Source: Yoonia sp. G8-12 (GTDB lineage: Bacteria > Pseudomonadota > Alphaproteobacteria > Rhodobacterales > Rhodobacteraceae). Taken from it: a DNA stretch of 64,000 nucleotides. Under the pieces are notes generated by a model. That model was not told the DNA's origin. It saw only the letters and a list, made by a program, of their open reading frames with translations, and did no database searches. Every line of letters begins with the position of its first letter. The first letter of the stretch is position 1. Both the position numbers and the translations under genes were made by a program. The stretch covers positions 186,001 to 250,000 of the forward strand of contig NZ_CP151762.1 of assembly GCF_038443675.1 (NCBI RefSeq), in the 5' to 3' direction. This document shows, one piece after another, positions 33,081 through 41,025 of the stretch.

Positions 33081-34019
33081 TCACAATGTCGAGTGTGACG
33101 CTTTCTGCAAATGTGGCAATAGAGTCACTGCGGGAGAAAGCGCCGGAAGAGTGTCCATGATCATATCGGCGGGCAACTTTGGCCGGTCAGTGTCATCCAG
33201 TGCATCAATCTCAATCTGCTCTGTGATCACGGCGAGCAGGATGAGCCCCGGGGTTCCATCGGGAAACACTCCGCCAAGCAGCAGGCGTTGAAAGGTGCCT
33301 GGCTGTGGTTCGCCACCATCCTTTGGCAAATGTGCCAAAATATGATCAATGCGCACACCGCCTTCGTCATAAATCCGTGAATATGCGCCGCCGCTGAACT
33401 CGTTATATTCATCATCTAGGTTATCATCCGTGATGAGTTTTCCGATAACGCTCTTGGACCAGGCCCAACCAAACCAGCGCGCATATGCGGATTCCTTGCC
33501 AACGTCGACAAACACCCACCCGGTAGGCCCTTTACGATAGATGACGGTATAGGGCCGAATTGCTTCCATCGCCTCATGTTCGATCTGCGTCATGGCATTG
33601 CCCCATGCCTCAAGGGCCATCTTCATGAGAGGCAGACCATTGAGTCCAATTTGAGAGACCGGGTGCTGTTGAGACAGGAACACTCTGCCTTCAGCGTCAG
33701 TATACTGCAGTTTCTCAAGGCCGCCGGCGGTATTCTTTCTCAAAGAAGACTGCCCTGCCCATGCATCCAGCTGCAAGAGTAGCTTTCTGGCTTCTTCCAG
33801 CCTTTCTAGCCCCTCCGGTGTCACTTGATACTGGCGATCAATCACCTCAAAAAGCTTTTGCCCAACGATCACTTCAAGATCAGTTATGTGCCGCCGCACA
33901 GTCTGGCGCGTCGTGCTGAGCTCTTCGCTTGCCTTGGACAGATTCAAATGCCTGCTCAGGCAAACAAAAGCACGCAGCATATCAACAGTGACGCCAGTAT
34001 TGTTCTTGGACTGATACAA
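33081..34019 (-). CDS. LysR-type HTH protein with non-canonical C-terminal domain
   Basis: A 312-residue protein with a clear LysR winged HTH (VTVDMLRAFVCLSRHLNLSKASEELSTTRQTVRRHITDLEVIVGQKLFEV, residues 11-60) and the linker helix ERLEEARKLLLQLDAWAGQ. The C-terminal part (YRKGPTGWVFVDVGKESAYARWFGWAWSKSVIGKLITDDNLDDEYNEF...) does not show the periplasmic-binding-like motifs of normal LysR effectors. The start is a TTG at 34019 with GGAGG five bases upstream; the first ATG (33980) would remove half of the first helix. Probably regulates itself and the GNAT-like gene downstream. Confidence 0.82.
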   Translation of the reverse strand: MYQSKNNTGVTVDMLRAFVCLSRHLNLSKASEELSTTRQTVRRHITDLEVIVGQKLFEVIDRQYQVTPEGLERLEEARKLLLQLDAWAGQSSLRKNTAGGLEKLQYTDAEGRVFLSQQHPVSQIGLNGLPLMKMALEAWGNAMTQIEHEAMEAIRPYTVIYRKGPTGWVFVDVGKESAYARWFGWAWSKSVIGKLITDDNLDDEYNEFSGGAYSRIYDEGGVRIDHILAHLPKDGGEPQPGTFQRLLLGGVFPDGTPGLILLAVITEQIEIDALDDTDRPKLPADMIMDTLPALSPAVTLLPHLQKASHSTL

Positions 34020-34329
34020 ACTGCCTCCAGGACATTCGTCGAAAATCAGACGAAACGGGTTACTAAAAAGTTATTCTGCGGTCATTATGTCTGGCAACGG
34101 TGTGCAAATCAGGACAAAAATAGAGCATTTTAGAGAATAATGCCATTTTTGAGAAAAAGACATCCTCTGGCGAAATGCGTTAAGAGTGAGCGGCGCAAAC
34201 GCAACTCAGCCTCAGCTTGCGTTGGGCATCTGTGACGCCAAACTAGGAGGTAATGACCGCCAAAATCCCTACTGTCGCCATCCTTTGGCCACTTTGGTAA
34301 GTGAATCCGGAGTAGTTAAAGGAGCTACT
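34020..34329. other. AT-rich upstream region with no gene
   Basis: 310 bp between the divergent LysR-HTH gene and the 88-residue protein gene. An ORF in frame with the latter opens at 34186 but has no ribosome site and low coding quality. Presumably holds both promoters. I see no clear palindrome. Confidence 0.4.
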
Positions 34330-34596
34330 ATGAATTTGGCCAGTTGGATTGATAATTCCACCACACTCTCGAGCCCTCCGCCCGGATCTGTCAACGTACT
34401 GATCGGGAAGAAGGTTGAGGGTCCGGGTGGAAAATGGATTCCTTGCGCGACCAAGGCGGCCGATGGCGCTTTCTATTCCGGCCTTTTTCAGGTTGGCCCC
34501 GGCCAAAGACAGGTCTGTGCCGCGAGTGTCGCATTCCCTTGTCCGAACGAAGCACTTTCACGTGCGATAGATCTGGCGTCTTCTGCCGCAGCATAA
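34330..34596 (+). CDS. Small hypothetical protein (88 aa)
   Basis: An 88-residue protein starting MNLASWIDNSTTLSS, with GGAG seven bases before the ATG. It has two GKxVEGPGGKWIP/FQVGPGQRQV segments, both glycine-rich beta-like, and cysteines in PCATKAA, VCAAS and PCPNE. No signal peptide or membrane helix. I do not recognise the family. A bidirectional terminator-like hairpin lies about 70 bp downstream. It belongs to the AT-richer accessory segment. Confidence 0.55.
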   Translation: MNLASWIDNSTTLSSPPPGSVNVLIGKKVEGPGGKWIPCATKAADGAFYSGLFQVGPGQRQVCAASVAFPCPNEALSRAIDLASSAAA

Positions 34597-35167
34597 ACCG
34601 AAATTCGAAAATTTGCTTGTGATTGGCCGCATGTCATGCGGCTTGTTGGCCTATGGCTATGTGCAAAAAAAGAACAGCGCCCTCACAGAGCGCTGTTCTT
34701 CAAAATTAGCCAAGCGATTGCAACAGGTCCAATCAAAAAACCAAATACTCACAACTGTCGTTTTGCCTTCGACTGCGCCGTTGGCCTCACACACCAAAAA
34801 TGCACCATCAAATCAAAACTATGCCAAGTGGCACGAACAGATACTCGTTATACACATCGATTGGATGTCACTACTCACTACACCCACTCACTACCCATCG
34901 AACATAAACACACATGCCCGATGATTTGGTTTTCGGCTTTTTCCAGCTCCAGAACAATTCTCTAAATTTGTAACTTCACCGGTATAGATTTCATACGTTG
35001 ATGGGTGATAAATCATACATATACCTATTCGGCTTTAGCATGAGTGTGCGCGCCTGATCGGACTGATGTCGATCTCTTGGGCTTCCTCCTTACCTAAGGC
35101 CGCATTGATCGCCACGTTCCAAACCACCGCATTTTGGGTTCGCCGCGATGGCGCTGGGCGGATCGTG
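34597..35167. other. AT-rich interval without a supported gene
   Basis: About 570 bp. Apart from the terminator at 34665-34700 I see only short ORFs. On the minus strand, just before the terminator, a hydrophobic run (VFGFLIGPVAIAWLILKNSAL, stop in the hairpin loop) could be the end of a small membrane protein, but a TGA interrupts its upstream frame. Nothing else is supported. Confidence 0.4.
34665..34700. terminator. Strong hairpin with A/T tract
   Basis: AAGAACAGCGC (34670-34680) pairs perfectly over 11 bp with GCGCTGTTCTT (34690-34700), 9-nt loop. Six A precede it on the plus strand, so on the minus strand it is a classic stem plus T-run terminator. On the plus strand it would follow the 88-residue gene but lacks a good T-run. 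Confidence 0.75.
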
Positions 35168-35401
35168 TTATGGTTTTGGTGGGGCCTTGGCTGCTGCGGC
35201 TTTACGCTTTTTCACGACGGGGCTTGGTGGCGTGTTTGCTTCCCGCTCAAGTCGCGCGTTCCGCAAACGGGTCAATTTGGCAAGCCGCTGTTCTGCCTCC
35301 TCATCCACCAGTTTGCGCACGATGCGCGTCGTCTTATCCATCGGGGTTTCCGGTCTGGGGTTGTCTGCTTTGAACACAGATGTTTTCGTGAGTTTCACCA
35401 T
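35168..35401 (-). CDS. Small basic hypothetical protein
   Basis: A 77-residue, very basic protein (MVKLTKTSVFKADNPRPETP...), with a helical middle (RIVRKLVDEEAEQRLAKLTRLRNARLEREA) and a Lys/Ala/Pro tail (VKKRKAAAAKAPPKP) like nucleic-acid-binding tails. The ATG at 35401 has AAGGAGAAACCCA before it, so the 236-residue frame that continues upstream is not the real gene. No known family. Confidence 0.6.
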   Translation of the reverse strand: MVKLTKTSVFKADNPRPETPMDKTTRIVRKLVDEEAEQRLAKLTRLRNARLEREANTPPSPVVKKRKAAAAKAPPKP

Positions 35402-35448
35402 TGGGTTTCTCCTTGATGGTTTATCTGTTCCTGTTTGGGCGGGGTAGT

Positions 35449-35891
35449 TCACGCCAAGGTCAGATCTATGCGTTTTGTTACAGTGTCGCGTGGCTGGGGC
35501 GTTGGGGTATTGCCCCTTAGCTTTGTTGTGGTGTCGGGCGCGGCCATTGCTTGTATCAAGGCGCCATCGTTCATCTGAAACCTCATTTCGCGTGCCACAC
35601 GCGGCATTGTGCCGGTCGTGCCGATCACGAGATGACCGCTTGTTGCGCAGGGCAGCGAGTTGGGTTTGGGATAGTTGGGGGGTGAGGTGACCTGCCAATG
35701 TAGGATTGGCAAAGCGGATGGATGGAGACAAGCGTAGAGGTATTTTGCTGCTGGCCAAGCTCCCATCAAGACTTGCTCTCGTCAACCGCTTGGATGTCAG
35801 AACAGTCGTGCAACTGCGTGTCCGGAAAGGCGGAATAAATGGCAAACGCCATGGGGTCGAGCGCGATAGCATCGGCAACCTTCACAAACAT
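35449..35891 (-). pseudogene. Possible degenerate gene or pair of tiny overlapping ORFs
   Basis: On the minus strand a frame running from an ATG at 35891 (MFVKVADAIALDPMAFAIYSAFP...) stops at 35766-35768, and its TGA overlaps an ATG (TGATG) that opens a 105-residue frame to 35449 with coding-like content (GHLVIGTTGTMPRVAREMRFQMNDGALIQAM). A third frame is also open across the area. This mosaic could be a decayed gene or one broken by base errors. I do not recognise the product. Confidence 0.25.
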
Positions 35892-36076
35892 CAGGTCCTT
35901 GAAAGCGGACGTGATAGCTGAATTTTAATGACGGATAATTGTAGTTTGCTCTGGCGGGCGAAGCGCTTGGACCGCAGAAAACCGCAATTCTTGTATCCTC
36001 CAAGTAGTCACATGGCGCTGGAATTACAACTTCTGCTTGGCGTCCCCCGCATGGAAGGACGCCAGAGGGATAGCTT

Positions 36077-36090
36077 TTGATGGTGTTCAA
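36077..36090. promoter_or_regulatory. Crp/Fnr-like box upstream of glsB-like gene
   Basis: TTGAT-GGTG-TTCAA differs from the Fnr consensus at one position (T for A/G at position 10). It lies 115 bp before the GlsB-like start. Confidence 0.4.
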
Positions 36091-36204
36091 TCGCTGATGT
36101 GGATGTGCTTTGCGTACCGATGCTTGATCTGAAGTGTGCCGTGCAAAACTGTGGTACCATGACTCTTGCCGCGACCTTGCGGTTTGAATTGGGAGAACAG
36201 AAAA

Positions 36205-36459
36205 ATGGGCATCGAGAGCATTCTTGTGATCATCATCATCGGCGCAATCGCCGGTTGGTTGGCAGGACAGGTCATCCGGGGATTTGGCTTTGGTTTGCTG
36301 GGCAATATTGTTGTGGGCATCTTGGGCGCATTTGTAGCGGGACTGATTTTCCCTGTGATCGGCCTTGGTTTCGGCGGCGGGATTTTGGGCAGTATCGTCC
36401 ACGCGACACTCGGGGCTGTCATTCTTTTGTTCCTCATCCGGCTTGTGAAGCGCGTCTAA
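36205..36459 (+). CDS. GlsB/YeaQ/YmgE family stress-response membrane protein
   Basis: An 84-residue protein with three hydrophobic, glycine-rich helices: ILVIIIIGAIAGWLAGQVI, GLLGNIVVGILGAFVAGLIFPVIG and GILGSIVHATLGAVILLFLI. This is the transglycosylase-associated (GlsB/YeaQ) family, induced by general stress. The ATG at 36205 follows GGGAGAACAG. The preceding Crp/Fnr-like box suggests it belongs with the neighbouring stress genes. Confidence 0.9.
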   Translation: MGIESILVIIIIGAIAGWLAGQVIRGFGFGLLGNIVVGILGAFVAGLIFPVIGLGFGGGILGSIVHATLGAVILLFLIRLVKRV

Positions 36460-36525
36460 GCACCAACCCTTAGTCTTGTCTTCCGGCCTGCTTGCGCACC
36501 CCCCGCGATCTTGACCGGTTCAGTG

Positions 36526-36539
36526 TTGATAGATGTCAA
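36526..36539. promoter_or_regulatory. Crp/Fnr-type box upstream of QN-repeat lipoprotein gene
   Basis: TTGAT-AGAT-GTCAA has the same half-sites as the ppk2 and pfkB-operon boxes. It lies 140 bp before the lipoprotein start, in a 219-bp gap. Confidence 0.5.
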
Positions 36540-36678
36540 TGCCACGGTCAGCCGCGACGTTAGAATTGGGATGCAGCGATCCGCGATCCGATCGGAAAGA
36601 GGCAGGTATTGCCGACCACGACGGCGCATCTTGCTGGCTGCAGGACAAGATTAACGATGCGTAAAAAGGAAAAATGTT

Positions 36679-37056
36679 ATGAAATTCAATCTAATCACCG
36701 GTTTTGGTGTTGGCGCTATGATCTTGATGAGCGCCTGCGCTCCAAAGCCGGCACCTGTTGCAATGGTGATCTATGCAGAGCCGACATTCGACAAGCTGGG
36801 TAATCCTTCGTGTCGTCCTGGTAATGTGCCGATTGGCGGTGCGTATACGGCTGAGTTGCCGTTGTGTGACGTGGTTAATGCTGGGGCACCTGTGGTCATG
36901 GTGGCACCCGTCGTTGCCGCTGATGATGGTGTTGTGGGCGACGGTGGAACAGTAATTGTTGATCCTGATGATCCCAATGGCGGGAACCAAAACCAGAATC
37001 AAAACCAGAATCAGAATGAAAATCAAAATGAGAATCAGAACCAGTCTGGTGGCTGA
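36679..37056 (+). CDS. Lipoprotein with C-terminal Asn-Gln repeat tail
   Basis: A 125-residue protein with a lipoprotein signal (MKFNLITGFGVGAMILMSAC, lipobox MSAC, Cys20). The mature part has YAEPTFDKLGNPSCRPGNVPIGGAYTAELPLCDVV with two cysteines, an Ala/Val/Asp-rich linker and a final twenty-residue NQ/NE dipeptide tail. The ribosome site is weak (AAGGAAAAATGTT). It is membrane-anchored and probably periplasmic or outer-membrane exposed. The tail is low-complexity and prion-like in composition; its function is unknown. Confidence 0.75.
   Translation: MKFNLITGFGVGAMILMSACAPKPAPVAMVIYAEPTFDKLGNPSCRPGNVPIGGAYTAELPLCDVVNAGAPVVMVAPVVAADDGVVGDGGTVIVDPDDPNGGNQNQNQNQNQNENQNENQNQSGG
36985..37044 (+). 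repeat. Tandem Asn-Gln codon repeat
   Basis: Ten imperfect copies of a 6-bp unit AAYCAR (AACCAA, AACCAG, AATCAA, AATCAG, with two AATGAA/GAG variants) encode N-Q or N-E dipeptides at the end of the lipoprotein gene. Such a repeat can change copy number by slippage. Confidence 0.8.
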
Positions 37057-37068
37057 TCGGCGCGGGCC

Positions 37069-37131
37069 CCTATTGCCTGAGACTTATGTCGCCCTCTGGC
37101 GGTTTGTTTCCCAAAGTCTCAGGGCAATAGG
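37069..37131. repeat. Long inverted repeat between lipoprotein gene and ppsA
   Basis: CCTATTGCCTGAGACTT (37069-37085) pairs with AAGTCTCAGGGCAATAGG (37114-37131): 17 bp with a single bulged G. The 28-nt interior contains a smaller stem CGCC-CTCT-GGCG followed by TTTGTTT. It may act as the lipoprotein gene terminator or, given its length, be a relic of a small palindromic element. Confidence 0.65.
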
Positions 37132-37142
37132 TGCTGCGTGAA

Positions 37143-37156
37143 TTGACCTATGTCAT
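37143..37156. promoter_or_regulatory. Crp/Fnr-type box upstream of ppsA
   Basis: TTGAC-CTAT-GTCAT matches nine of ten positions of the Dnr/NNR-type palindrome TTGAC-N4-GTCAA. It lies 56 bp before the ppsA start. Confidence 0.45.
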
Positions 37157-37211
37157 AGCCTAAGGGTTTTCGCGCGTCACAGTCGTTCCAAAGAACATGG
37201 AGGACGAACGA

Positions 37212-39590
37212 ATGGCCGATACCAAACCCCTTGTCGTGAATTTTGCGCAGTTGCGGCGCGGCGATGTTGACACCGTCGGTGGCAAGAACGCGTCTTTGGG
37301 CGAAATGATTCAGTCCCTTGGCGCAAAGGGTATTCTTGTCCCGCCGGGATTTGCGACAACAGCTGACGCATTTCGCGCCTATCTGACGGCAAATGATCTG
37401 GATGCCCGGATTGGTGTGGCATTGGATGCGCTGGCCGATGGCAAAGCCACTTTGCACAAGACCGGCCAAACGATCCGCGACATGATCCTGCACGGCGATT
37501 GGCCCGATGACACCGCAGCCCAAATCGTTGACGCCTATCGCACGTTGTCTGACACCGCAGGCGAGCCCGATATTCCCGTTGCCGTCCGCTCCAGTGCGAC
37601 GGCCGAGGATTTGCCGGATGCCAGCTTTGCGGGCCAGCAGGAAACATTCCTTAATGTCATTGGTGCTGAAGCCGTGCTTGAGGCTTGCCGGAAATGCTAT
37701 GCGTCGCTCTTTACCGACCGCGCGATTTCCTATCGTCAAATTCAGGGGTTTTCGCACACGCAGGTGGCGCTGTCGGTTGGGGTGCAGCAGATGGTGCGCT
37801 CTGATACTGGCGGGTCCGGCGTGATGTTTTCGATTGATACGGAATCTGGCTTTCCTGATGCGGTGCTGATCAATGCGGCTTGGGGCTTGGGTGAGAATGT
37901 TGTGCAAGGGGCCGTCGATCCTGATGAATACGAGGTCTATAAGCCGTTTCTGGACGATGAAGCCAAGGCGCCCATATTGGAAAAGTCCCTTGGCGCGAAA
38001 GAGATCAAGATGATCCACGACCGCGACGGCACACCCCGCAATGTGCCGACGTCCAAGGCGGAACGCGGGGCATTTGTGCTGAGCGACGCGGAAATCCTGA
38101 CGTTGGCGCGGCAGGCCAAAGTGATCGAGGAGCACTACGGCTGTCCGATGGATATGGAATGGGCGCGCGATGGTAAGACCGGCACGCTTTACATCGTGCA
38201 GGCCCGGCCCGAGACGGTGCAATCGCGTGCGGAGGTCGGCGCGCTGAAATCCTACACAGTGAACGATCCCGGCAAGCTGCTGATTGCGGGCCTGAGTGTG
38301 GGCAATGCTGCCGTGGCAGGGCGTGTTTGCATGATCGAAAAGGCGGCGGATATCGACCGTTTCGTTGACGGGTCTGTGCTGGTCACCTCAACCACCGATC
38401 CTGACTGGGTGCCGATTATGAAACGCGCCGCCGCGATTGTCACCGACCACGGTGGGCGCACATCCCATGCCGCGATTGTCAGCCGTGAATTGGGCCTGCC
38501 TGCGGTGGTGGGTTGCGGCAACGCCACGCATTTGCTGCATGACGGGCAGGACGTGACAGTGTCCTGCGCCGGAGGCGAGGAAGGTCTGATCACCGAAGGT
38601 ATTTCAGACATCACTGTGCAGGAAGAAACGCTGGGGTCGCTGCCCGAGGTGAAGACAAAGGTGATGCTCAACCTTGCCAATCCGTCCGCTGCGTTGCGCT
38701 GGTGGCGGCTGCCTGTGGATGGGGTGGGTCTGGCACGGATGGAATTTGTGATCAACAACGCGGTCAAAGTGCACCCGATGGCGCTGCTGAATTTCGACAA
38801 GATCAGCGATGAGGGTACGTGCGAAAAGATCGCCGCACTGACTGCGGGGTATGACCACAAGCCCGACTACTTCGTCGATCATCTGGCGCGCGGTTTGTCG
38901 CGGATTGCTGCGTTTTGCTATCCCAAGCCTGTGATCGTGCGGATGAGTGATTTCAAAACCAACGAATATGCTGACCTTTTGGGTGGTCGCGATTTCGAAC
39001 CGCATGAAGAAAACCCGATGATCGGGTTTCGGGGCGCGTCACGCTATTATTCGCATCATTATCGCGATGGTTTCGCGCTGGAATGTCAGGCGATTGCGCG
39101 GCTACGGGGGCAGATGGGTTTTGACAATGTGATCATGATGATCCCCTTCTGCCGGACCCCGGACGAGGCCGATCAGGTGCTGGCTGTGATGAAAGAAAAT
39201 GGTCTTGAGCGAGGCAAGGATGGCCTGCAAGTCTATGTTATGTGCGAGATTCCTGCCAATGTGGTGCGCGCGGCGGAATTTGCCGAACGGTTTGACGGGT
39301 TCTCGATCGGGTCAAACGACCTGACGCAATTGACGCTTGGGATCGACCGGGATTCAGACGCGCTGGCGGATCTGTTCCGTGAGGATGATCCCGCGGTACT
39401 CTGGATGATCGAAACGGTGATCCGCGAGGCGCACAAAGCGGGCAAGAAGGTGGGGTTCTGCGGGCAGGCCCCAAGCAATGATCCGGCCTATGCACAACGA
39501 CTGGTTGGGTACGGGATCGACAGTATTTCGGTGACGCCGGATAGTTTCGTGCAGGTCTTGCGCAACGTAGCGGAGGCCGAGAAGGGCTAG
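37212..39590 (+). CDS. ppsA: Phosphoenolpyruvate synthase
   Basis: Makes PEP from pyruvate and ATP; 792 residues. N-terminal ATP-grasp region (GGKNASLGEMI; VAVRSSATAEDLPDASFAGQQETFLNV), central swivelling phosphohistidine in VTDHGGRTSHAAIVSRELGLPAVVG, and a C-terminal PEP/pyruvate barrel (SDFKTNEYADLLGG, NPMIGFRGASRYY, MCEIPANVV, GSNDLTQLTLGIDRD, KVGFCGQAPS). The motif ASFAGQQETFLNV marks PpsA rather than PpdK. The ATG at 37212 is preferred over one 15 bp upstream. It is convergent with pfkB, overlapping by 4 bp. Confidence 0.96.
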   Translation: MADTKPLVVNFAQLRRGDVDTVGGKNASLGEMIQSLGAKGILVPPGFATTADAFRAYLTANDLDARIGVALDALADGKATLHKTGQTIRDMILHGDWPDDTAAQIVDAYRTLSDTAGEPDIPVAVRSSATAEDLPDASFAGQQETFLNVIGAEAVLEACRKCYASLFTDRAISYRQIQGFSHTQVALSVGVQQMVRSDTGGSGVMFSIDTESGFPDAVLINAAWGLGENVVQGAVDPDEYEVYKPFLDDEAKAPILEKSLGAKEIKMIHDRDGTPRNVPTSKAERGAFVLSDAEILTLARQAKVIEEHYGCPMDMEWARDGKTGTLYIVQARPETVQSRAEVGALKSYTVNDPGKLLIAGLSVGNAAVAGRVCMIEKAADIDRFVDGSVLVTSTTDPDWVPIMKRAAAIVTDHGGRTSHAAIVSRELGLPAVVGCGNATHLLHDGQDVTVSCAGGEEGLITEGISDITVQEETLGSLPEVKTKVMLNLANPSAALRWWRLPVDGVGLARMEFVINNAVKVHPMALLNFDKISDEGTCEKIAALTAGYDHKPDYFVDHLARGLSRIAAFCYPKPVIVRMSDFKTNEYADLLGGRDFEPHEENPMIGFRGASRYYSHHYRDGFALECQAIARLRGQMGFDNVIMMIPFCRTPDEADQVLAVMKENGLERGKDGLQVYVMCEIPANVVRAAEFAERFDGFSIGSNDLTQLTLGIDRDSDALADLFREDDPAVLWMIETVIREAHKAGKKVGFCGQAPSNDPAYAQRLVGYGIDSISVTPDSFVQVLRNVAEAEKG

Positions 39591-40543
39591 AGCGCGTCAA
39601 TCCGGCATTGGTCATAGCACGCCTGCGCTTGCGGAAGATCACAAAGGGCTGTGGCCTCGGTGCTGACTGTTGCGCTTGCCGCTGCCACGCCCCATTTCAG
39701 CGCATCTTCGGGGGTGGCACCACGGGCCAGCGCCAATGTCATCGATCCGACAAATGCATCACCCGCGCCGATTTTGCTGCGTACCGTGACGATGGGTGCG
39801 TGGCAAAAGAACCGCTGATCGCGTGAGACGAGAACAGAGCCTTCGGCACCACGCCCCGTCACGACTGTTTCGGCCACACCACGCGCAACCAGATCGGCGG
39901 CAAAGGCCACACTGTCCGCAACGGTATTCATCGGATGGTGGGCCGCTTCGGCCGCTTCTTTCTGGTCAACACGCAGCACATGGACAGGCGTTGTTGGATA
40001 GGCAATCAGCCTGTCCAACGCCCGGCTTGAGGTATCAATCACGACACGCGCCTGCTTTGCCGCAGCGATCGCGATGATCAGGCTTTGAAAATCATCGGGC
40101 AGCCCCGGTGCCACACTGCCACTGATCACCACATAGCTATCTTGTGTCGTGTGGGCAGTAATCTCGTTCAGCAGGCGATCAGCGTCTTGTGCTGTCAAGA
40201 CTTCCCCCGGGACGCTGAAGCGATACTGTGCGCCTGTCGCGTCGTCTGTAACAGCAAAGCTCTGCCGTGTTTCCCCGCTGACGACAACGGGCAAGGCTGC
40301 GACCCCTTCTGCGGCAAGCAAGCTGACAAGCCGGTCCCCCATCGGGCCTCCGATGGCGACGAGAGCGCGCGCGGAGCCAGCCAGCTTATGCACAGCGCGG
40401 GCGACATTGACGCCCCCGCCACCAGGATCAAACCGCGGCGCTGCGCACCGCAGTTTGGGTCCCGCAATCACCGCCGCCACATGTGTCGCAAGATCCACCG
40501 CCGGGTTCAGCGTGATGGTAAGAATGTCAGCTTGTAGACGCAC
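39587..40543 (-). CDS. pfkB: PfkB-family 6-phosphofructokinase/sugar kinase
   Basis: A 318-residue PfkB-type carbohydrate kinase: TLNPAVDLATHV, DPGGGGVNVARAVHKLAG (substrate motif), YVVISGSVAPGLPDDF and VRSKIGAGDAFVGSMTLALARG (ATP and anion hole, catalytic Asp). The TLNPAxD/GGGGxNVAR motifs fit E. coli PfkB and 1-phosphofructokinase/tagatose kinases. The start is GTG, one base after the stop of the upstream gene, so the two are coupled. The pairing with ppsA points to the PEP/fructose-phosphate part of central metabolism. Confidence 0.9.
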   Translation of the reverse strand: MRLQADILTITLNPAVDLATHVAAVIAGPKLRCAAPRFDPGGGGVNVARAVHKLAGSARALVAIGGPMGDRLVSLLAAEGVAALPVVVSGETRQSFAVTDDATGAQYRFSVPGEVLTAQDADRLLNEITAHTTQDSYVVISGSVAPGLPDDFQSLIIAIAAAKQARVVIDTSSRALDRLIAYPTTPVHVLRVDQKEAAEAAHHPMNTVADSVAFAADLVARGVAETVVTGRGAEGSVLVSRDQRFFCHAPIVTVRSKIGAGDAFVGSMTLALARGATPEDALKWGVAAASATVSTEATALCDLPQAQACYDQCRIDAL

Positions 40544-40544
40544 G

Positions 40545-40904
40545 CTAGGCCTTTTGCATCATGGCTAGCCTGATGACAGCCGCAAGAATGGCCTGCGCAA
40601 GAACAGGCGACCGCCCAGTGCCGATGGCGGCATCGCTATCGCGGCTGTCATTTTCGCGCAGGGTGCATTGCCAGTGGCCGTCGCGGTCATTGGTCCGGCC
40701 CCGGATATGGATTGACCAGTTGGGGTATGCTTCATCCGCGATCAGGATCGCAGCATCCGTTGCACGCAGGTTTTCGGGGCTTGGCAGTGCAGCCTGTGGC
40801 AGCAAGAAAGCCAACGCGTGAAGCACTCCGTCAAAGTCGGCAATGCTGATGTCGCGCGCGCTTTCGAGTTGCTTGATCAGGATGTCCAGTTCCGGGTCTT
40901 TCAT
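40545..40904 (-). CDS. Hypothetical protein co-transcribed with pfkB
   Basis: A 119-residue soluble protein (MKDPELDILIKQLESARDISIADFDGVLHALAFLLP...YPNWSIHIRGRTNDRDGHWQCTLRENDSRDSDAAIGTGRSPVLAQAILAAVIRLAMMQ). The W-x2-H-x-R-G and GHWQCTLRE pattern, with a C-terminal helix, resembles small phage-like DUF2591-type proteins, but I cannot assign it. Strong ribosome site GGAGGACG; the longer frame to 41105 overlaps the ABC ATPase gene and is rejected. First gene of an operon with pfkB, behind a Crp/Fnr box. Confidence 0.7.
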   Translation of the reverse strand: MKDPELDILIKQLESARDISIADFDGVLHALAFLLPQAALPSPENLRATDAAILIADEAYPNWSIHIRGRTNDRDGHWQCTLRENDSRDSDAAIGTGRSPVLAQAILAAVIRLAMMQKA

Positions 40905-40967
40905 ATCTCGTCCTCCATGATGGGTCGGCGTGTTGTCTATCTTTAGCAACACCAAGGGGAGCTGCAC

Positions 40968-40981
40968 TTGATCTTGGTCAA
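40968..40981. promoter_or_regulatory. Crp/Fnr-type box upstream of the pfkB operon
   Basis: TTGAT-CTTG-GTCAA, the same form as the ppk2 box. It is 64 bp upstream of the 119-residue protein start, in the 121-bp gap behind the ABC ATPase gene. Confidence 0.5.
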
Positions 40982-41025
40982 TCGCGATGGGGCATTTCGG
41001 GTTGCCGCCTGCTGGGGTGCAACCG

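Noticed and set aside
35168..35878. 236-residue minus-strand open frame
   Set aside because: Only the last 77 residues have a ribosome site and consistent composition; the upstream part reads as arginine/serine-rich noise.
35797..36402. 201-residue ORF antisense to the GlsB-like gene
   Set aside because: It is a shadow frame of a clear GlsB protein and has no coding features of its own.
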